Shown piece by piece: positions 1 to 7,612 of a stretch of 17,636 nt of DNA. The position numbers were made by a program, and so were the translations under genes. Position 1 is the first letter of the stretch. The number at the start of each line of letters is the position of its first letter. Source of the stretch: CAZJOD01 sp964547525 (GTDB lineage Bacteria > Bacillota > Clostridia > JAAYHZ01); NCBI GenBank assembly GCA_964547525.1, contig CAZJOD010000075.1, positions 1 through 17,636 of the forward strand, read 5' to 3'. Below the pieces are notes generated by a model, which was given only the letters and a program-made list of their open reading frames with translations, had not been told where the DNA came from and did no database searches.

Positions 1-682
1 GACTTAGCACTCCCGGCTTTGACAATATTTCTGTAGGTATAACTATTTTGCCTATATCATGGATATAACCGATAATTCTAATCAATTCGACCTTGTTTTT
101 GCCTAAGTTCATTTTATGCGCTATGGCCGCAGATAAATTTCCAACCCTGTGTTGATGTCCGGCAGTGTACGGATCTCGCAGTTCAACCACGGAAGACAAC
201 AAGTAAATTATACTTTGCATTGCATTTCGTAGTGCAGCGGTCTTATTTTCAACCAATTCTTCAAGATTTTTTTGGTATCTTGAATTTTGTTGTTCCAATA
301 AAATTTTATTGTCGCTTAAAGATTTTATTTGTAACGCATTACGAATGGTTTTTAAAAACAATTCTTTATTTATAGGTTTTGGTAAATAATCGTTAGCCCC
401 TGCCTGTACCGCTTTTATTGCGGTATCAACCGAAGGCTCGCCTGTCATAACTATTATTTGAATAGTATCGGATTTTTCTCTGATTTTCGTTAATAGCTCC
501 ACTCCGTTCATCTTAGGCATGATTATATCCGTTACAATAACATCATACTCATTTTCTTGTAGCATCATACATGCTATACGGGCATCTTGAGCGGTATCGG
601 CCTCATATCCTTCTCTCACTAAAAATTCATATAATGTTATACGCATACTTTTTTCGTCATCTACTATTAAAATTTTACCCAT
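1..682 (-). CDS. Response regulator with receiver and HD-GYP domains (3' part cut off by window edge)
   Basis: The reverse strand reads from an ATG at 682 without a stop to the window start, giving 227 residues. Residues 1-120 form a receiver domain: acidic pair D8-D9, phospho-acceptor D52 in TDIIMP, T80 in VMTGEP and K102 in LPKP. A probable coiled linker around 118-160 leads into an HD-GYP domain, with DPYTAGHQHR followed by the metal-binding H208-D209 in IHDIGK. The GYP motif would lie past the edge. HD-GYP domains are known phosphodiesterases for cyclic di-GMP, so phosphorylation by a partner kinase probably controls second-messenger breakdown. The start is supported by AAGGAGA just upstream. 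It lies 34 nt after the histidine kinase stop, so the two are probably one operon and a cognate pair. Whether the active site is intact cannot be judged from the part seen. Confidence 0.9.
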   Translation of the reverse strand, partial: MGKILIVDDEKSMRITLYEFLVREGYEADTAQDARIACMMLQENEYDVIVTDIIMPKMNGVELLTKIREKSDTIQIIVMTGEPSVDTAIKAVQAGANDYLPKPINKELFLKTIRNALQIKSLSDNKILLEQQNSRYQKNLEELVENKTAALRNAMQSIIYLLSSVVELRDPYTAGHQHRVGNLSAAIAHKMNLGKNKVELIRIIGYIHDIGKIVIPTEILSKPGVLS

Positions 683-716
683 ACTATGTCTCCTTGCAAA
701 GCAAATATTACAGCTT

Positions 717-2786
717 TCATCCGTTGTCAACCGGTAAGTCAAGTATAAATCTCGTATACAGACCTTCCTTTGTTTCTATACTGATTTTGCCGTGGTGATC
801 TTTAACTATACCAAAGCTAATGGACAGGCCTAACCCCGTACCTTTTTCTTTGGGCTTTGTTGAAAAGAAAGGTTCGAATATTTTATCCTGCAGTTCAGTC
901 GGAATACCGTTTCCATGATCTTCAACAGTAAGTTTCAACCATCTTCTACTATCTTTGAAATAATGACTGCACCTTACCTTTATTATTTTATCTTCATTAT
1001 ATTCCGGATATTTTTCATTAAGAGCGTCTCTGGCATTAGTCAATAAATTCATCAACACCTGTTGAATCTGCTGACTCCTGCATTTTATTTCCGGTAAATT
1101 GTCATCTAATACGACATCCAATTCTATTTGATCTTTTTTAATAATAGTTTTTATCAAAGATATTGTTTGATTTACAATATCATAAATAGCCGCGTAGCTG
1201 TGTGTTTGTTTTTCCTGTCTTGAAAACTGGAGGAGATTTCTAACAATCACCGAAATCCTCTCGGTTTCGTTAATTATCTCTTTCGCATATTCGACATATC
1301 CCGAATTTCCTTCGGCCGAGTCCAAAATAAGTTGTGCATAATTCATAATTCCGTTTATAGGATTATTAATCTCATGTGCGACACCTCCGGCTAATGTACC
1401 TATAGCCTCTAATTTTTGCTGCTGTCTTAGCTGTGCTTCCACTTCATCTTTTTTTATCTGCCATTCTTTCCTATCGGTAATATCTCTTGCAAAAACAATG
1501 GCTCCGTTTAATCCTTCGTACAATATAGGAACCGCACTTACATCCACATATACAAAAGAACCGTCCAGCTTAATATATATCTGCTCAAGCGGGGGGACAG
1601 CCTTTTTGTATTTATTTAAAAGTTCTATCCTTTCTTGTATCGCTTTGTGATAGTCGTGATGAAATCTGTCCATAACGGATTTACCGATTAATTGATCTTT
1701 ATTTTCCGCCCCGAAGAGCTTTAAAGCGGCATTATTTATGTATGCAAACTTACCTCCCGTTTGAATAAAAATAGCGTCGGGAGCACTCTCCACCAATAAC
1801 CTGAACCTGCTTTCACTCTCTTGCAACGCTTTAATTACAATAGTACGTTCTGTTATATCATGTACTATGGAATATAATAACTTTTTTCCGAGAAATTTTA
1901 TAGGTCCGCTGTATACCTCCACATCAACCGGTTCTTCATATGCTCTTCTGTGTTTAAACATAAAATGGTTTCGTTTTTCGTTTACCGATTTGATCATTTC
2001 CGCTTTTATTTCATCCGCAGTCAAAGTGTTTATTTGGGAAACATTCATTTTTTTCATTTCCTGTTCCGACCAGCCGTAAAATTTGCAGGCCGCAGGATTA
2101 ACATCAATTATTCTTCCGTCTTCAGGATCAATCAACATCATAATAGCATGGTTATTGTAAAATAAACTTTTATATCTTTCTTCTTCTTCCACAACTTTTA
2201 TTAATGCTTCGTTACGTTCTTTTTGATGTAATAATAACATACTTAACAACACTGTACCCACAGGATATATTAATAATACCGGCAATCCTATTTCACGAAT
2301 TACATTAACAGCTACCGGGTAAGGCATTAAAAACATACATAACAGCATAACAACATGCACCGTTACACCTAAAATATAAATATTCAACCATCGGCACATG
2401 GGTTTTCCGGAAAAAATACGTTTTCGCCAAATCAAACCTATTGCAGCTGAAGTAATTATAGTAGAAATGCCGGTATATACTCCCGTACCGGCGAGTATGG
2501 CACGATAAATAATTGCTATCACTGCGGCGATAAACGTCGGAATCGGTCCGAAAACCACTGCCGAAACACTTATGAGAATGGATCTGGTGTCAAATACAAT
2601 CCCTTTTGATAATTCAAAAGGAAGAGTCATAACAGCCAAAGCGATAATACCGATAAGAATTCCATTAATAACAGGTACTAATTTTTTATTTTTGGCATGA
2701 AAGATATAACTTATTTCGTAAACAACACTTAATGCCATTAATAATACAGCGTTATTAATTAGCTGGCGAAAGATATCGTTATTCAT
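717..2786 (-). CDS. Membrane sensor histidine kinase: LytS/YhcK-type membrane domain, two PAS domains, HisKA and HATPase_c
   Basis: The 689-residue protein starts with about six to seven hydrophobic segments (about 10-187). They include the run KGIVFDTRSI to AAVIAIIYRAILAG typical of the 5TM-5TMR_LYT (LytS-YhcK) domain, which can sense ligands in the membrane. Two PAS domains follow (about 203-315 and 325-440; each ends in a D-I-T-[ED]-R sequence). The dimerisation/phospho-acceptor helix has H471 in VAHEINNP. The ATP-binding domain shows an N box (580-589, NLLTNARDAL), a G1 box (623-629, DHGNGIP), an F box (FEPFFS near 638) and a G2 box (GTGLGLS, 649-655). All catalytic motifs are intact. It should autophosphorylate at H471 and pass phosphate to the HD-GYP response regulator 34 nt downstream. 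AAAGGGGATGG precedes the ATG. The signal sensed is unknown. The upstream region is cut by an assembly gap. Confidence 0.93.
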   Translation of the reverse strand: MNNDIFRQLINNAVLLMALSVVYEISYIFHAKNKKLVPVINGILIGIIALAVMTLPFELSKGIVFDTRSILISVSAVVFGPIPTFIAAVIAIIYRAILAGTGVYTGISTIITSAAIGLIWRKRIFSGKPMCRWLNIYILGVTVHVVMLLCMFLMPYPVAVNVIREIGLPVLLIYPVGTVLLSMLLLHQKERNEALIKVVEEEERYKSLFYNNHAIMMLIDPEDGRIIDVNPAACKFYGWSEQEMKKMNVSQINTLTADEIKAEMIKSVNEKRNHFMFKHRRAYEEPVDVEVYSGPIKFLGKKLLYSIVHDITERTIVIKALQESESRFRLLVESAPDAIFIQTGGKFAYINNAALKLFGAENKDQLIGKSVMDRFHHDYHKAIQERIELLNKYKKAVPPLEQIYIKLDGSFVYVDVSAVPILYEGLNGAIVFARDITDRKEWQIKKDEVEAQLRQQQKLEAIGTLAGGVAHEINNPINGIMNYAQLILDSAEGNSGYVEYAKEIINETERISVIVRNLLQFSRQEKQTHSYAAIYDIVNQTISLIKTIIKKDQIELDVVLDDNLPEIKCRSQQIQQVLMNLLTNARDALNEKYPEYNEDKIIKVRCSHYFKDSRRWLKLTVEDHGNGIPTELQDKIFEPFFSTKPKEKGTGLGLSISFGIVKDHHGKISIETKEGLYTRFILDLPVDNG

Positions 2787-2869
2787 TTTTTTCCATCCCC
2801 TTTATTCATATAACATGAACTAATTTATACCTATGGTTATCTATTTTAAATATACATCATCGTAATATA

Positions 2870-2969
2870 NNNNNNNNNNNNNNNNNNNNNNNNNNNNNNN
2901 NNNNNNNNNNNNNNNNNNNNNNNNNNNNNNNNNNNNNNNNNNNNNNNNNNNNNNNNNNNNNNNNNNNNN
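2870..2969. other. Assembly gap of 100 N
   Basis: Exactly 100 N separate the kinase upstream region from the mgtE 3' end. The round number suggests a scaffolding placeholder, so the true distance and any gene here are unknown. Linkage of the two sides depends on the scaffold. Confidence 0.97.
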
Positions 2970-2980
2970 TGCAATATGTT

Positions 2981-4321
2981 TTAATTAATACCTAAAAACC
3001 AAATAGCGAAATAAAAATATACCATTAGAGCGACGGCATCCACAATAGTTGTTATTAAAGGACTTGCCATAATCGCCGGATCCAGTTTCAATTTTTTTGC
3101 AATCATAGGTAGAAGGCCTCCGAGCATTTTCGCCGTAATTACTGTGACTATTAATGTAGTGGCAACTGTTAAAGCGATCTGCATCGAATAACCCTCCAGA
3201 AGATATATTCGTAAGAAGTTAACAACTGCTAAAGTAACACCGACAATAAAGCTAATCCTCATTTCCTTCCAGATTACCTTCAACATATCTTTAAAATCGA
3301 CTTCTCCAAGGACGATACTTCTAATAACCAAAGTAGATGATTGCGCACCCGCATTACCGCCCGTATCCATTAACATTGGTATAAACGCGGCAAGAGCCAC
3401 CACCGCTTCCAAAGTTTCTTCGAAACTTCTTATAATATACCCTGTGAATGTCGCCGAAACCATCAAAACCAAAAGCCATACAATTCTTTTTCTAGCTAAT
3501 TTAAATACACCTGTTTCAATATAAGCGTCATCCGTAGGTTGTACTGCGGCCATTTTATAAAAGTCTTCGGTGTTCTCTTCTTCCATAACATCGATGATAT
3601 CATCGATGGTAATAATGCCAACCAGTCTCTGTTCGTTATCGGTTACAGGCATTGCTAATAAATCATATCTTTTAAATATATCGGCTATATACTCTTGATC
3701 ATCATGAGTATTTACAAATATCGGTTCTTTGTGCATTATCTCGCCGACTTTTTTATTATCTTGAGAAAGCACAAGATCTTTTAAAGATATTGTTCCCTCA
3801 AGGTGTCTTTGTGCATCCATAACATAACATGTATATATGGTTTCCTTATCCGGTGCCGTCTTTCGTACTCTTTCAAGAGCCTCTCCTACAAGCATTTCCT
3901 TTTTTAAATCCACAAACTCTATGGTCATTAGACTGCCTGCGGAATAATCCGGATACATTAAGAACTGGTTTATCAATTTTCTTTCTACCGCACTGGTATT
4001 TTTTAATATTTTCTTGACAACATTAGCGGGCATTTCTTCAAGTAAATCGACTTTATCGTCAAAATATAATTCCGACATAATATCGGAGAGTTCTTTTTCA
4101 TTGACAAGATCTGATATTTCCACTTGACGTTCGGTTGAAAGGTATGCAAAAACATCGGCCGCAATTTCTTTAGGTAAAAGTCTGAAAACCAATAACGCTT
4201 GCTTTTCTTCTAAAGTATCTAAAAATTCGGCTATATCTACTGTCTGTGCATTAATCAATTCGTTTTTAAGTAATTTGTAATTTTTTTCTAACATTAGCTG
4301 ATTGATTTTTTCAAAATCCAT
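2981..4321 (-). CDS. mgtE: Magnesium transporter MgtE
   Basis: The 446-residue product matches the usual MgtE length of about 450. An N-terminal superhelical Mg-sensing domain (about 1-130) contains YFDDKVDLLEEMP. Two CBS domains follow (about 135-195 and 196-255). A connecting helix leads to five membrane segments (about 277-445), with the signature PMLMDTGGNAGAQSS at 315-329 and the conserved pore Asp in TTIVDAV (D428). MgtE is a Mg2+-gated Mg2+ channel in the cytoplasmic membrane; the N and CBS domains close the pore when internal Mg2+ is high. I chose the ATG at 4321 because AAAGGAGGTCGAG stands just before it. An in-frame ATG at 4387 would add 22 residues, has no good ribosome site and lies in a hairpin. 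The stop is only 11 nt from the gap. The long leader may regulate expression; I could not find the usual M-box riboswitch. Confidence 0.95.
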   Translation of the reverse strand: MDFEKINQLMLEKNYKLLKNELINAQTVDIAEFLDTLEEKQALLVFRLLPKEIAADVFAYLSTERQVEISDLVNEKELSDIMSELYFDDKVDLLEEMPANVVKKILKNTSAVERKLINQFLMYPDYSAGSLMTIEFVDLKKEMLVGEALERVRKTAPDKETIYTCYVMDAQRHLEGTISLKDLVLSQDNKKVGEIMHKEPIFVNTHDDQEYIADIFKRYDLLAMPVTDNEQRLVGIITIDDIIDVMEEENTEDFYKMAAVQPTDDAYIETGVFKLARKRIVWLLVLMVSATFTGYIIRSFEETLEAVVALAAFIPMLMDTGGNAGAQSSTLVIRSIVLGEVDFKDMLKVIWKEMRISFIVGVTLAVVNFLRIYLLEGYSMQIALTVATTLIVTVITAKMLGGLLPMIAKKLKLDPAIMASPLITTIVDAVALMVYFYFAIWFLGIN

Positions 4322-4357
4322 ACTCGACCTCCTTTGCATTATTTCATATTGAAACAT

Positions 4358-4401
4358 AACTTTAACAGCGGGGTATATCACCCTCATGATTCGTTAAAGT
4401 T
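4358..4401 (-). promoter_or_regulatory. Two-part hairpin in the mgtE leader
   Basis: A perfect 9-bp inverted repeat (AACTTTAAC 4358-4366 with GTTAAAGTT 4393-4401) encloses a second stem, GGGT 4371-4374 with ACCC 4380-4383, around a 5-nt loop. It ends 36 nt upstream of the chosen mgtE start, inside the 5' untranslated region. No T-run follows it in the mgtE direction, so it is not a simple terminator. It may affect translation or mRNA stability, or be part of a larger sensor fold. It does not resemble the M-box conserved core as I know it. Confidence 0.45.
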
Positions 4402-4536
4402 CAAATTCCGGCTTCAGCCCGATAAATTGCAATAAATATGTTTATCCAATGTAGCTTCTCCTGCCATAAACATACCTGTTGTTATTTATTATGCTTTTTA
4501 TTGGCAAAACCCATGCAAAAGAGTTAAAAGAAAAAA

Positions 4537-4632
4537 TTATTTAACAAGACAAGGATATATACGGTAGAATAAAGCTGTACCTATAAAGATATTTAAATAG
4601 TAAATCGAGTTATGACTAGGGCCGGCATCCAT
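4537..4632 (-). CDS. Hydrophobic 31-residue small protein or leader peptide upstream of mgtE
   Basis: An ATG at 4632 opens 31 codons ending in TAA. A textbook ribosome binding site, AAGGAGGTG, ends 5 nt before the ATG, as good as any in the window. The product starts MDAGPSHNSIYYLN, continues with a short hydrophobic stretch (about residues 10-23) and ends YPCLVK. It looks like a tiny membrane-associated peptide. It follows a putative promoter by about 50 nt, and 215 nt lie between its stop and mgtE, so it would be the first cistron of the mgtE transcript. It could be a regulatory leader peptide, in the way mgtL acts in enterobacteria, or an accessory peptide of the channel. I do not recognise a family. 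Being real rests on the start signals and position only. Confidence 0.5.
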   Translation of the reverse strand: MDAGPSHNSIYYLNIFIGTALFYRIYPCLVK

Positions 4633-4681
4633 TCTACCACCTCCTTAAAAACTTCGTTTTGAAATTATTACCCTGCAAAAC

Positions 4682-4710
4682 ATTATAATAATAAAATAAT
4701 CTAATTACAA
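4682..4710 (-). promoter_or_regulatory. Putative sigma-A promoter for the small ORF and mgtE
   Basis: On the minus strand TTGTAA (4705-4710) and a perfect TATAAT (4682-4687) are separated by 17 nt. The predicted start near 4675 gives a leader of about 350 nt before mgtE that includes the 31-codon ORF and the hairpin. The region is very AT-rich, so a chance match is possible. Confidence 0.45.
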
Positions 4711-4900
4711 TAGTAAAACCTAAAATTTTTATGTTAACGGTCAATTATTTTTATTTTAACCGATTTATTATATATATATATGTTTAACCGGTGTTTTTAG
4801 TGATTTACTTTCTCTTTCATACACTTGTACATTTTCTGTATTGCTTTTATTATTATAACGAGAATACATTATTGTATGTTTTTTCTTAAGTGTCTACTAT
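4711..4900. other. AT-rich intergenic stretch without a gene
   Basis: No convincing ORF or RNA gene is visible. It contains an alternating TA run (about 4769-4781), two copies of TTTAACCGRT (4755-4764 and 4783-4792; a third lies past the terminator at 4951-4960), and a weak hairpin ATACA/TGTAT near 4864-4878 followed by T residues. The TTTAACCGRT copies could be binding sites, but none has a clear palindromic form. Confidence 0.35.
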
Positions 4901-4953
4901 AAAAATCCAAGCTTTGTCATACTATTAATATTCACGACTCAGCTTGGATTTTT
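4901..4953 (-). terminator. Intrinsic terminator after the transporter-metS pair
   Basis: A perfect 13-bp inverted repeat, AAAAATCCAAGCT (4901-4913) with AGCTTGGATTTTT (4941-4953), encloses a 27-nt loop. Read on the minus strand it ends in a T-run, about 90 nt after the metS stop. The outer A/T arms would also let it act on plus-strand transcripts. The loop is longer than usual for a terminator. Confidence 0.75.
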
Positions 4954-5045
4954 AACCGATACCAAATTAATATATAATTTTTATAACTTTATGCAGCAAA
5001 ATCATATAAAAATATTTTCAATTTAAATTAAATTCTATCACTCAT

Positions 5046-5147
5046 TTATTTCTTTCCCGACTTTATAGCAACACTTATGCTCCAAGCGAGGCCTCCATAA
5101 GAAAGAACACAACCTACAATCAACATAATCCAAGCAGATAACGGCAT
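5046..5147 (-). CDS. metS: MetS-family small subunit of an NSS amino acid transporter
   Basis: This 33-codon ORF starts one base after the stop of the NSS transporter, with GGAGGG just before its ATG, so it is probably translationally coupled. The product has one membrane segment (about residues 5-27, containing LIVGCVLSYGGLAWSI) and a short basic tail KSGKK. Tiny proteins of this form, with a W/Y-GGLA motif directly after an NSS transporter gene, match the MetS family. In Corynebacterium glutamicum MetS is needed with MetP for methionine and alanine uptake. The family call is strong because of position, size and motif. The methionine/alanine substrate is carried over from that one characterised pair and is not shown here. 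A strong terminator follows. Confidence 0.85.
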   Translation of the reverse strand: MPLSAWIMLIVGCVLSYGGLAWSISVAIKSGKK

Positions 5148-5148
5148 A

Positions 5149-6669
5149 TTATCCCTCCATTTCCGACGGTGCATCGGCATCACCGGACTCAACTGCGGCG
5201 TTTTTTGCTTTTATTGCAGTTATTATAAATCCTGTGATAATAGTAGCGGCTACTACACCCCATCCACCGATTAATACGTATCTAGTAGCGTATCCGTCAT
5301 AATTGGCTTTAATATTTTCAATCAGGTAAGATATACTTATGTAAAGTAATACGATAGGCGTAACAAACCTAATCATTATATCCCACCATTTACCAAATTT
5401 TATAGTGGAAGTTGCATTAAAGTATTCACGTATTTTGTCAGCTCCGAATATCCAACCTACAACAACACATTGGAAAACACCAATTACAATAAGGTTAAAG
5501 TCATTAACAAAGTGGTCTGAAATGTCTAACCAGTACAGTCCTGCCTTTGTAGCGAATATCAAACTTCCCAAAAAACCTATAATACACATCGCCAACGTAG
5601 TCTTCTTTTTGTTCCAGTTAAATTTGTCCACTAATCCTGCAACTATACCTTCGACAATTGAAAAAGCCGAATCAAGTCCCAATGTAAACAACATTATGAA
5701 GAAAAGCAGTCCGAAGATCACTATGGCAACCGCTCCACCGGGTAAGTTACTTATAGCCTCCGGATATGTTATAAAAGCCAAACCTACACCTTGCACACTC
5801 ATATCGGCTATTTTTGTAGCAGTTACATTTGAGAAATATCCTAAAGTTCCGAACACTGCAAAACCCGCCAGAAAACTGATACCGGCGTCTGCAAAAGATA
5901 TTATCAGACCATCGGTTGTGATATCGCTGTCTTTAGGAAGATAACTGCCGTAAGCGATCATTATACCGAAAAGAATGCTTAAGCTGAAAAACACCTGTCC
6001 GTATGCCGCAGCCCAAACATTCGGTTTTATAAGTGCGCTCCAATCCGGTGTTAAATAATAACTCAATCCGTCCACAGCTCCGGGGAGAGTGATAGCTCTG
6101 ATCATTAATATGATCAACAAAGCGACCGGGATAGGTACGGTCCATTTAACTACCCTGCCTACGGATTTTACACCATTGTGTAATGATAACCACACGGCCA
6201 GCCACGTGATAACCAATCCTATAAGTACAGGTATGCTAAATCCGCCTAAAACACCGGGGTTCTCGGTAATTTGGAGAACATTCGAAAAGAAGTAATCGGC
6301 TGAACCGCCTTTCCATGCTTCCGAAAGTGACGCCCACATATAATTTACCACCCATGCCAACACAACACAATAATACGACACTATGACAAAACTTGTTGCC
6401 AGAGCCCACCAACCTAGCGGTTCGGCTTTTTTGCACATGCTCTTTAACGCTATGGGTGCACCGGCTTGCGCTCTTCTACCGATTGCATGTTCAAGTATCA
6501 GAAGCGGTATGCCGGCTGTAACCAAGGCAACAAAATACGGAATAAGGAATGCACCACCGCCGTTATTAAACGCCTGTCCGGGAAATCTCCATGCATTGCC
6601 CAACCCGACTGCAGAACCAATAGCCGCCAGAATGAAGATCATCCTGGAATCCCATCTTTCTCTTGTCAT
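5149..6669 (-). CDS. Sodium-dependent transporter of the NSS (SLC6/LeuT) family, MetP-like large subunit
   Basis: The 506-residue protein opens with the NSS signature for transmembrane segment 1: AAIGSAVGLGNAWRFPGQAF at 15-34, then NNGGGAFLIPY. This stretch forms Na+ and substrate contacts in LeuT. About 11-12 membrane segments follow; a TM6-like region is FSLSILFGIMIAYGSYLP and a TM8-like region is FTLGLDSAFSIVEG. It should import an amino acid with Na+ across the cytoplasmic membrane. The coupled MetS-type gene makes a methionine/alanine-type transporter the nearest characterised parallel. The start is fixed by GGAGGT 5 nt before the ATG. The gene is divergent from the sugar operon and seems unrelated to it. 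The tail is rich in acidic residues. Nothing is missing from the core motifs. Confidence 0.92.
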   Translation of the reverse strand: MTRERWDSRMIFILAAIGSAVGLGNAWRFPGQAFNNGGGAFLIPYFVALVTAGIPLLILEHAIGRRAQAGAPIALKSMCKKAEPLGWWALATSFVIVSYYCVVLAWVVNYMWASLSEAWKGGSADYFFSNVLQITENPGVLGGFSIPVLIGLVITWLAVWLSLHNGVKSVGRVVKWTVPIPVALLIILMIRAITLPGAVDGLSYYLTPDWSALIKPNVWAAAYGQVFFSLSILFGIMIAYGSYLPKDSDITTDGLIISFADAGISFLAGFAVFGTLGYFSNVTATKIADMSVQGVGLAFITYPEAISNLPGGAVAIVIFGLLFFIMLFTLGLDSAFSIVEGIVAGLVDKFNWNKKKTTLAMCIIGFLGSLIFATKAGLYWLDISDHFVNDFNLIVIGVFQCVVVGWIFGADKIREYFNATSTIKFGKWWDIMIRFVTPIVLLYISISYLIENIKANYDGYATRYVLIGGWGVVAATIITGFIITAIKAKNAAVESGDADAPSEMEG

Positions 6670-6804
6670 AAAGCACCTCCATTATATAATATATATTTGC
6701 AAAGACCTTAAAATTCAGGTCTATATGCTCTTGAAAATACTTTAGGTAGTCGGTCCATATTCTATTCTAATTTTTCTTAATTCGTAGTTTTTATGTTAGG
6801 CTTT

Positions 6805-6833
6805 AGTAAAATATTTATTAATTAAAATATCAA
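6805..6833 (-). promoter_or_regulatory. Possible promoter for the NSS transporter
   Basis: TTGATA (6828-6833) and TTTACT (6805-6810) lie 17 nt apart on the minus strand, about 130 nt before the start codon. The -35 differs from consensus at one base and the -10 at two. The area is AT-rich, so this is only a candidate. Confidence 0.25.
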
Positions 6834-6923
6834 TTATGACATGGTATTATGAGCAACATCAGTTTTTTTAATCATATCAATAAATTTTTTAAATTTCAAC
6901 AGTAAATTAAAATTTTTTATACA

Positions 6924-6929
6924 TATAAT
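6924..6929 (+). promoter_or_regulatory. Possible -10 element for the ThuA-oxidoreductase-transporter operon
   Basis: A perfect TATAAT lies about 90 nt before the ThuA-like start in the 349-nt divergent intergenic region 6670-7018. No good -35 stands at the right distance, so the promoter would be weak or activator-dependent. The rest of that region holds no gene I can support. Confidence 0.3.
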
Positions 6930-7018
6930 TGATATCTTGTTTGTATATTCAATTGAGATTTAAAAATATGTATGTTAAAATAAACATATTTATAAAACCG
7001 GATAAGGGCAGGTGTAAG

Positions 7019-7612
7019 ATGAAATCAATTTTAATTATATCCGACGGTTATTTCCATCCTCCCTCCTCGGGCATTGCTAAGATCGGGAAACTGATTGAAA
7101 AATGCACTTCATATGATGTTGTCCGTGTAAAAAAATTAAAAAATATCAAAAACACCGATCTATCCGAATACTCATGTCTTATTTTATATTTTCATAGTAA
7201 ACAAAATAAAAACAACAAAAACCTTTTAAAGAAAATTTCTCTTTATTCAAAAAACGGAGGAAATATTCTGGCCATGCATGGAGCAACGGCATCTTTTAAA
7301 AATAACGAGGAGTATGTCAATTTGATAGGAGGTAAATTTACAGGTCATGCTAAGCCTTCCTTGATCCATGTAACAGGATTTATAAGCTTTGATATAATAG
7401 ATGAATTATACGAACATAATTTATCGGAAGATTGCGAACCGTTACTTTTTGGAAACGGTAGGCCTGTTTACTGGAAAAAGAAAAATGGCAACGGAAAAGT
7501 GGTTTGTTTTACATTAGGTCATAAAAGAAACGTTTATAATCGTAATGAAATTATGACAGCTATTATTCATGCTATAAAATATCTATGCGGAGATACACAT
7601 GGGAAAAATTAG
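7019..7612 (+). CDS. ThuA-like domain protein
   Basis: The 197-residue protein fits the ThuA (trehalose utilisation, glutamine-amidotransferase-like fold) family. A Rossmann-like start MKSILIISDGYFHPP leads to GGNILAMHGATASF (about 80-93) and EEYVNLIGGKFTGH, which match the usual GLH-x-A...LxGGxFxGH pattern. The end has PVYWKKKNGNGKV and TLGHKR, also typical. In Rhizobium/Agrobacterium ThuA works next to ThuB, a Gfo/Idh/MocA dehydrogenase, in trehalose breakdown through a 3-keto form. The same pairing occurs here: the next oxidoreductase gene overlaps by 14 nt. I chose the ATG at 7019, where the family fold begins and a GGCAGGTG ribosome site stands. A longer reading from 6929 would place the start at the -10 element. 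The protein is unusually rich in Lys and Asn. Its biochemical role is not settled for the family. Confidence 0.8.
   Translation: MKSILIISDGYFHPPSSGIAKIGKLIEKCTSYDVVRVKKLKNIKNTDLSEYSCLILYFHSKQNKNNKNLLKKISLYSKNGGNILAMHGATASFKNNEEYVNLIGGKFTGHAKPSLIHVTGFISFDIIDELYEHNLSEDCEPLLFGNGRPVYWKKKNGNGKVVCFTLGHKRNVYNRNEIMTAIIHAIKYLCGDTHGKN

Noticed and set aside
4322..4387. Longer mgtE start at 4387
   Set aside because: The extra 22 residues are not part of the MgtE fold, there is no good ribosome site, and a strong one stands before 4321.
4322..4710. M-box (ykoK) magnesium riboswitch upstream of mgtE
   Set aside because: I looked for the conserved GUUAGGUGAGGCUCCU and later blocks on the minus strand and did not find them, so no riboswitch is annotated.
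5405..5944. 179-codon plus-strand ORF inside the NSS transporter gene
   Set aside because: It is an antisense shadow of a well-supported gene, with no ribosome site or recognisable domain.
6929..7018. Longer ThuA-like start at 6929
   Set aside because: The 30 extra residues precede the natural Rossmann-like start, and the reading would begin at the putative -10 element.
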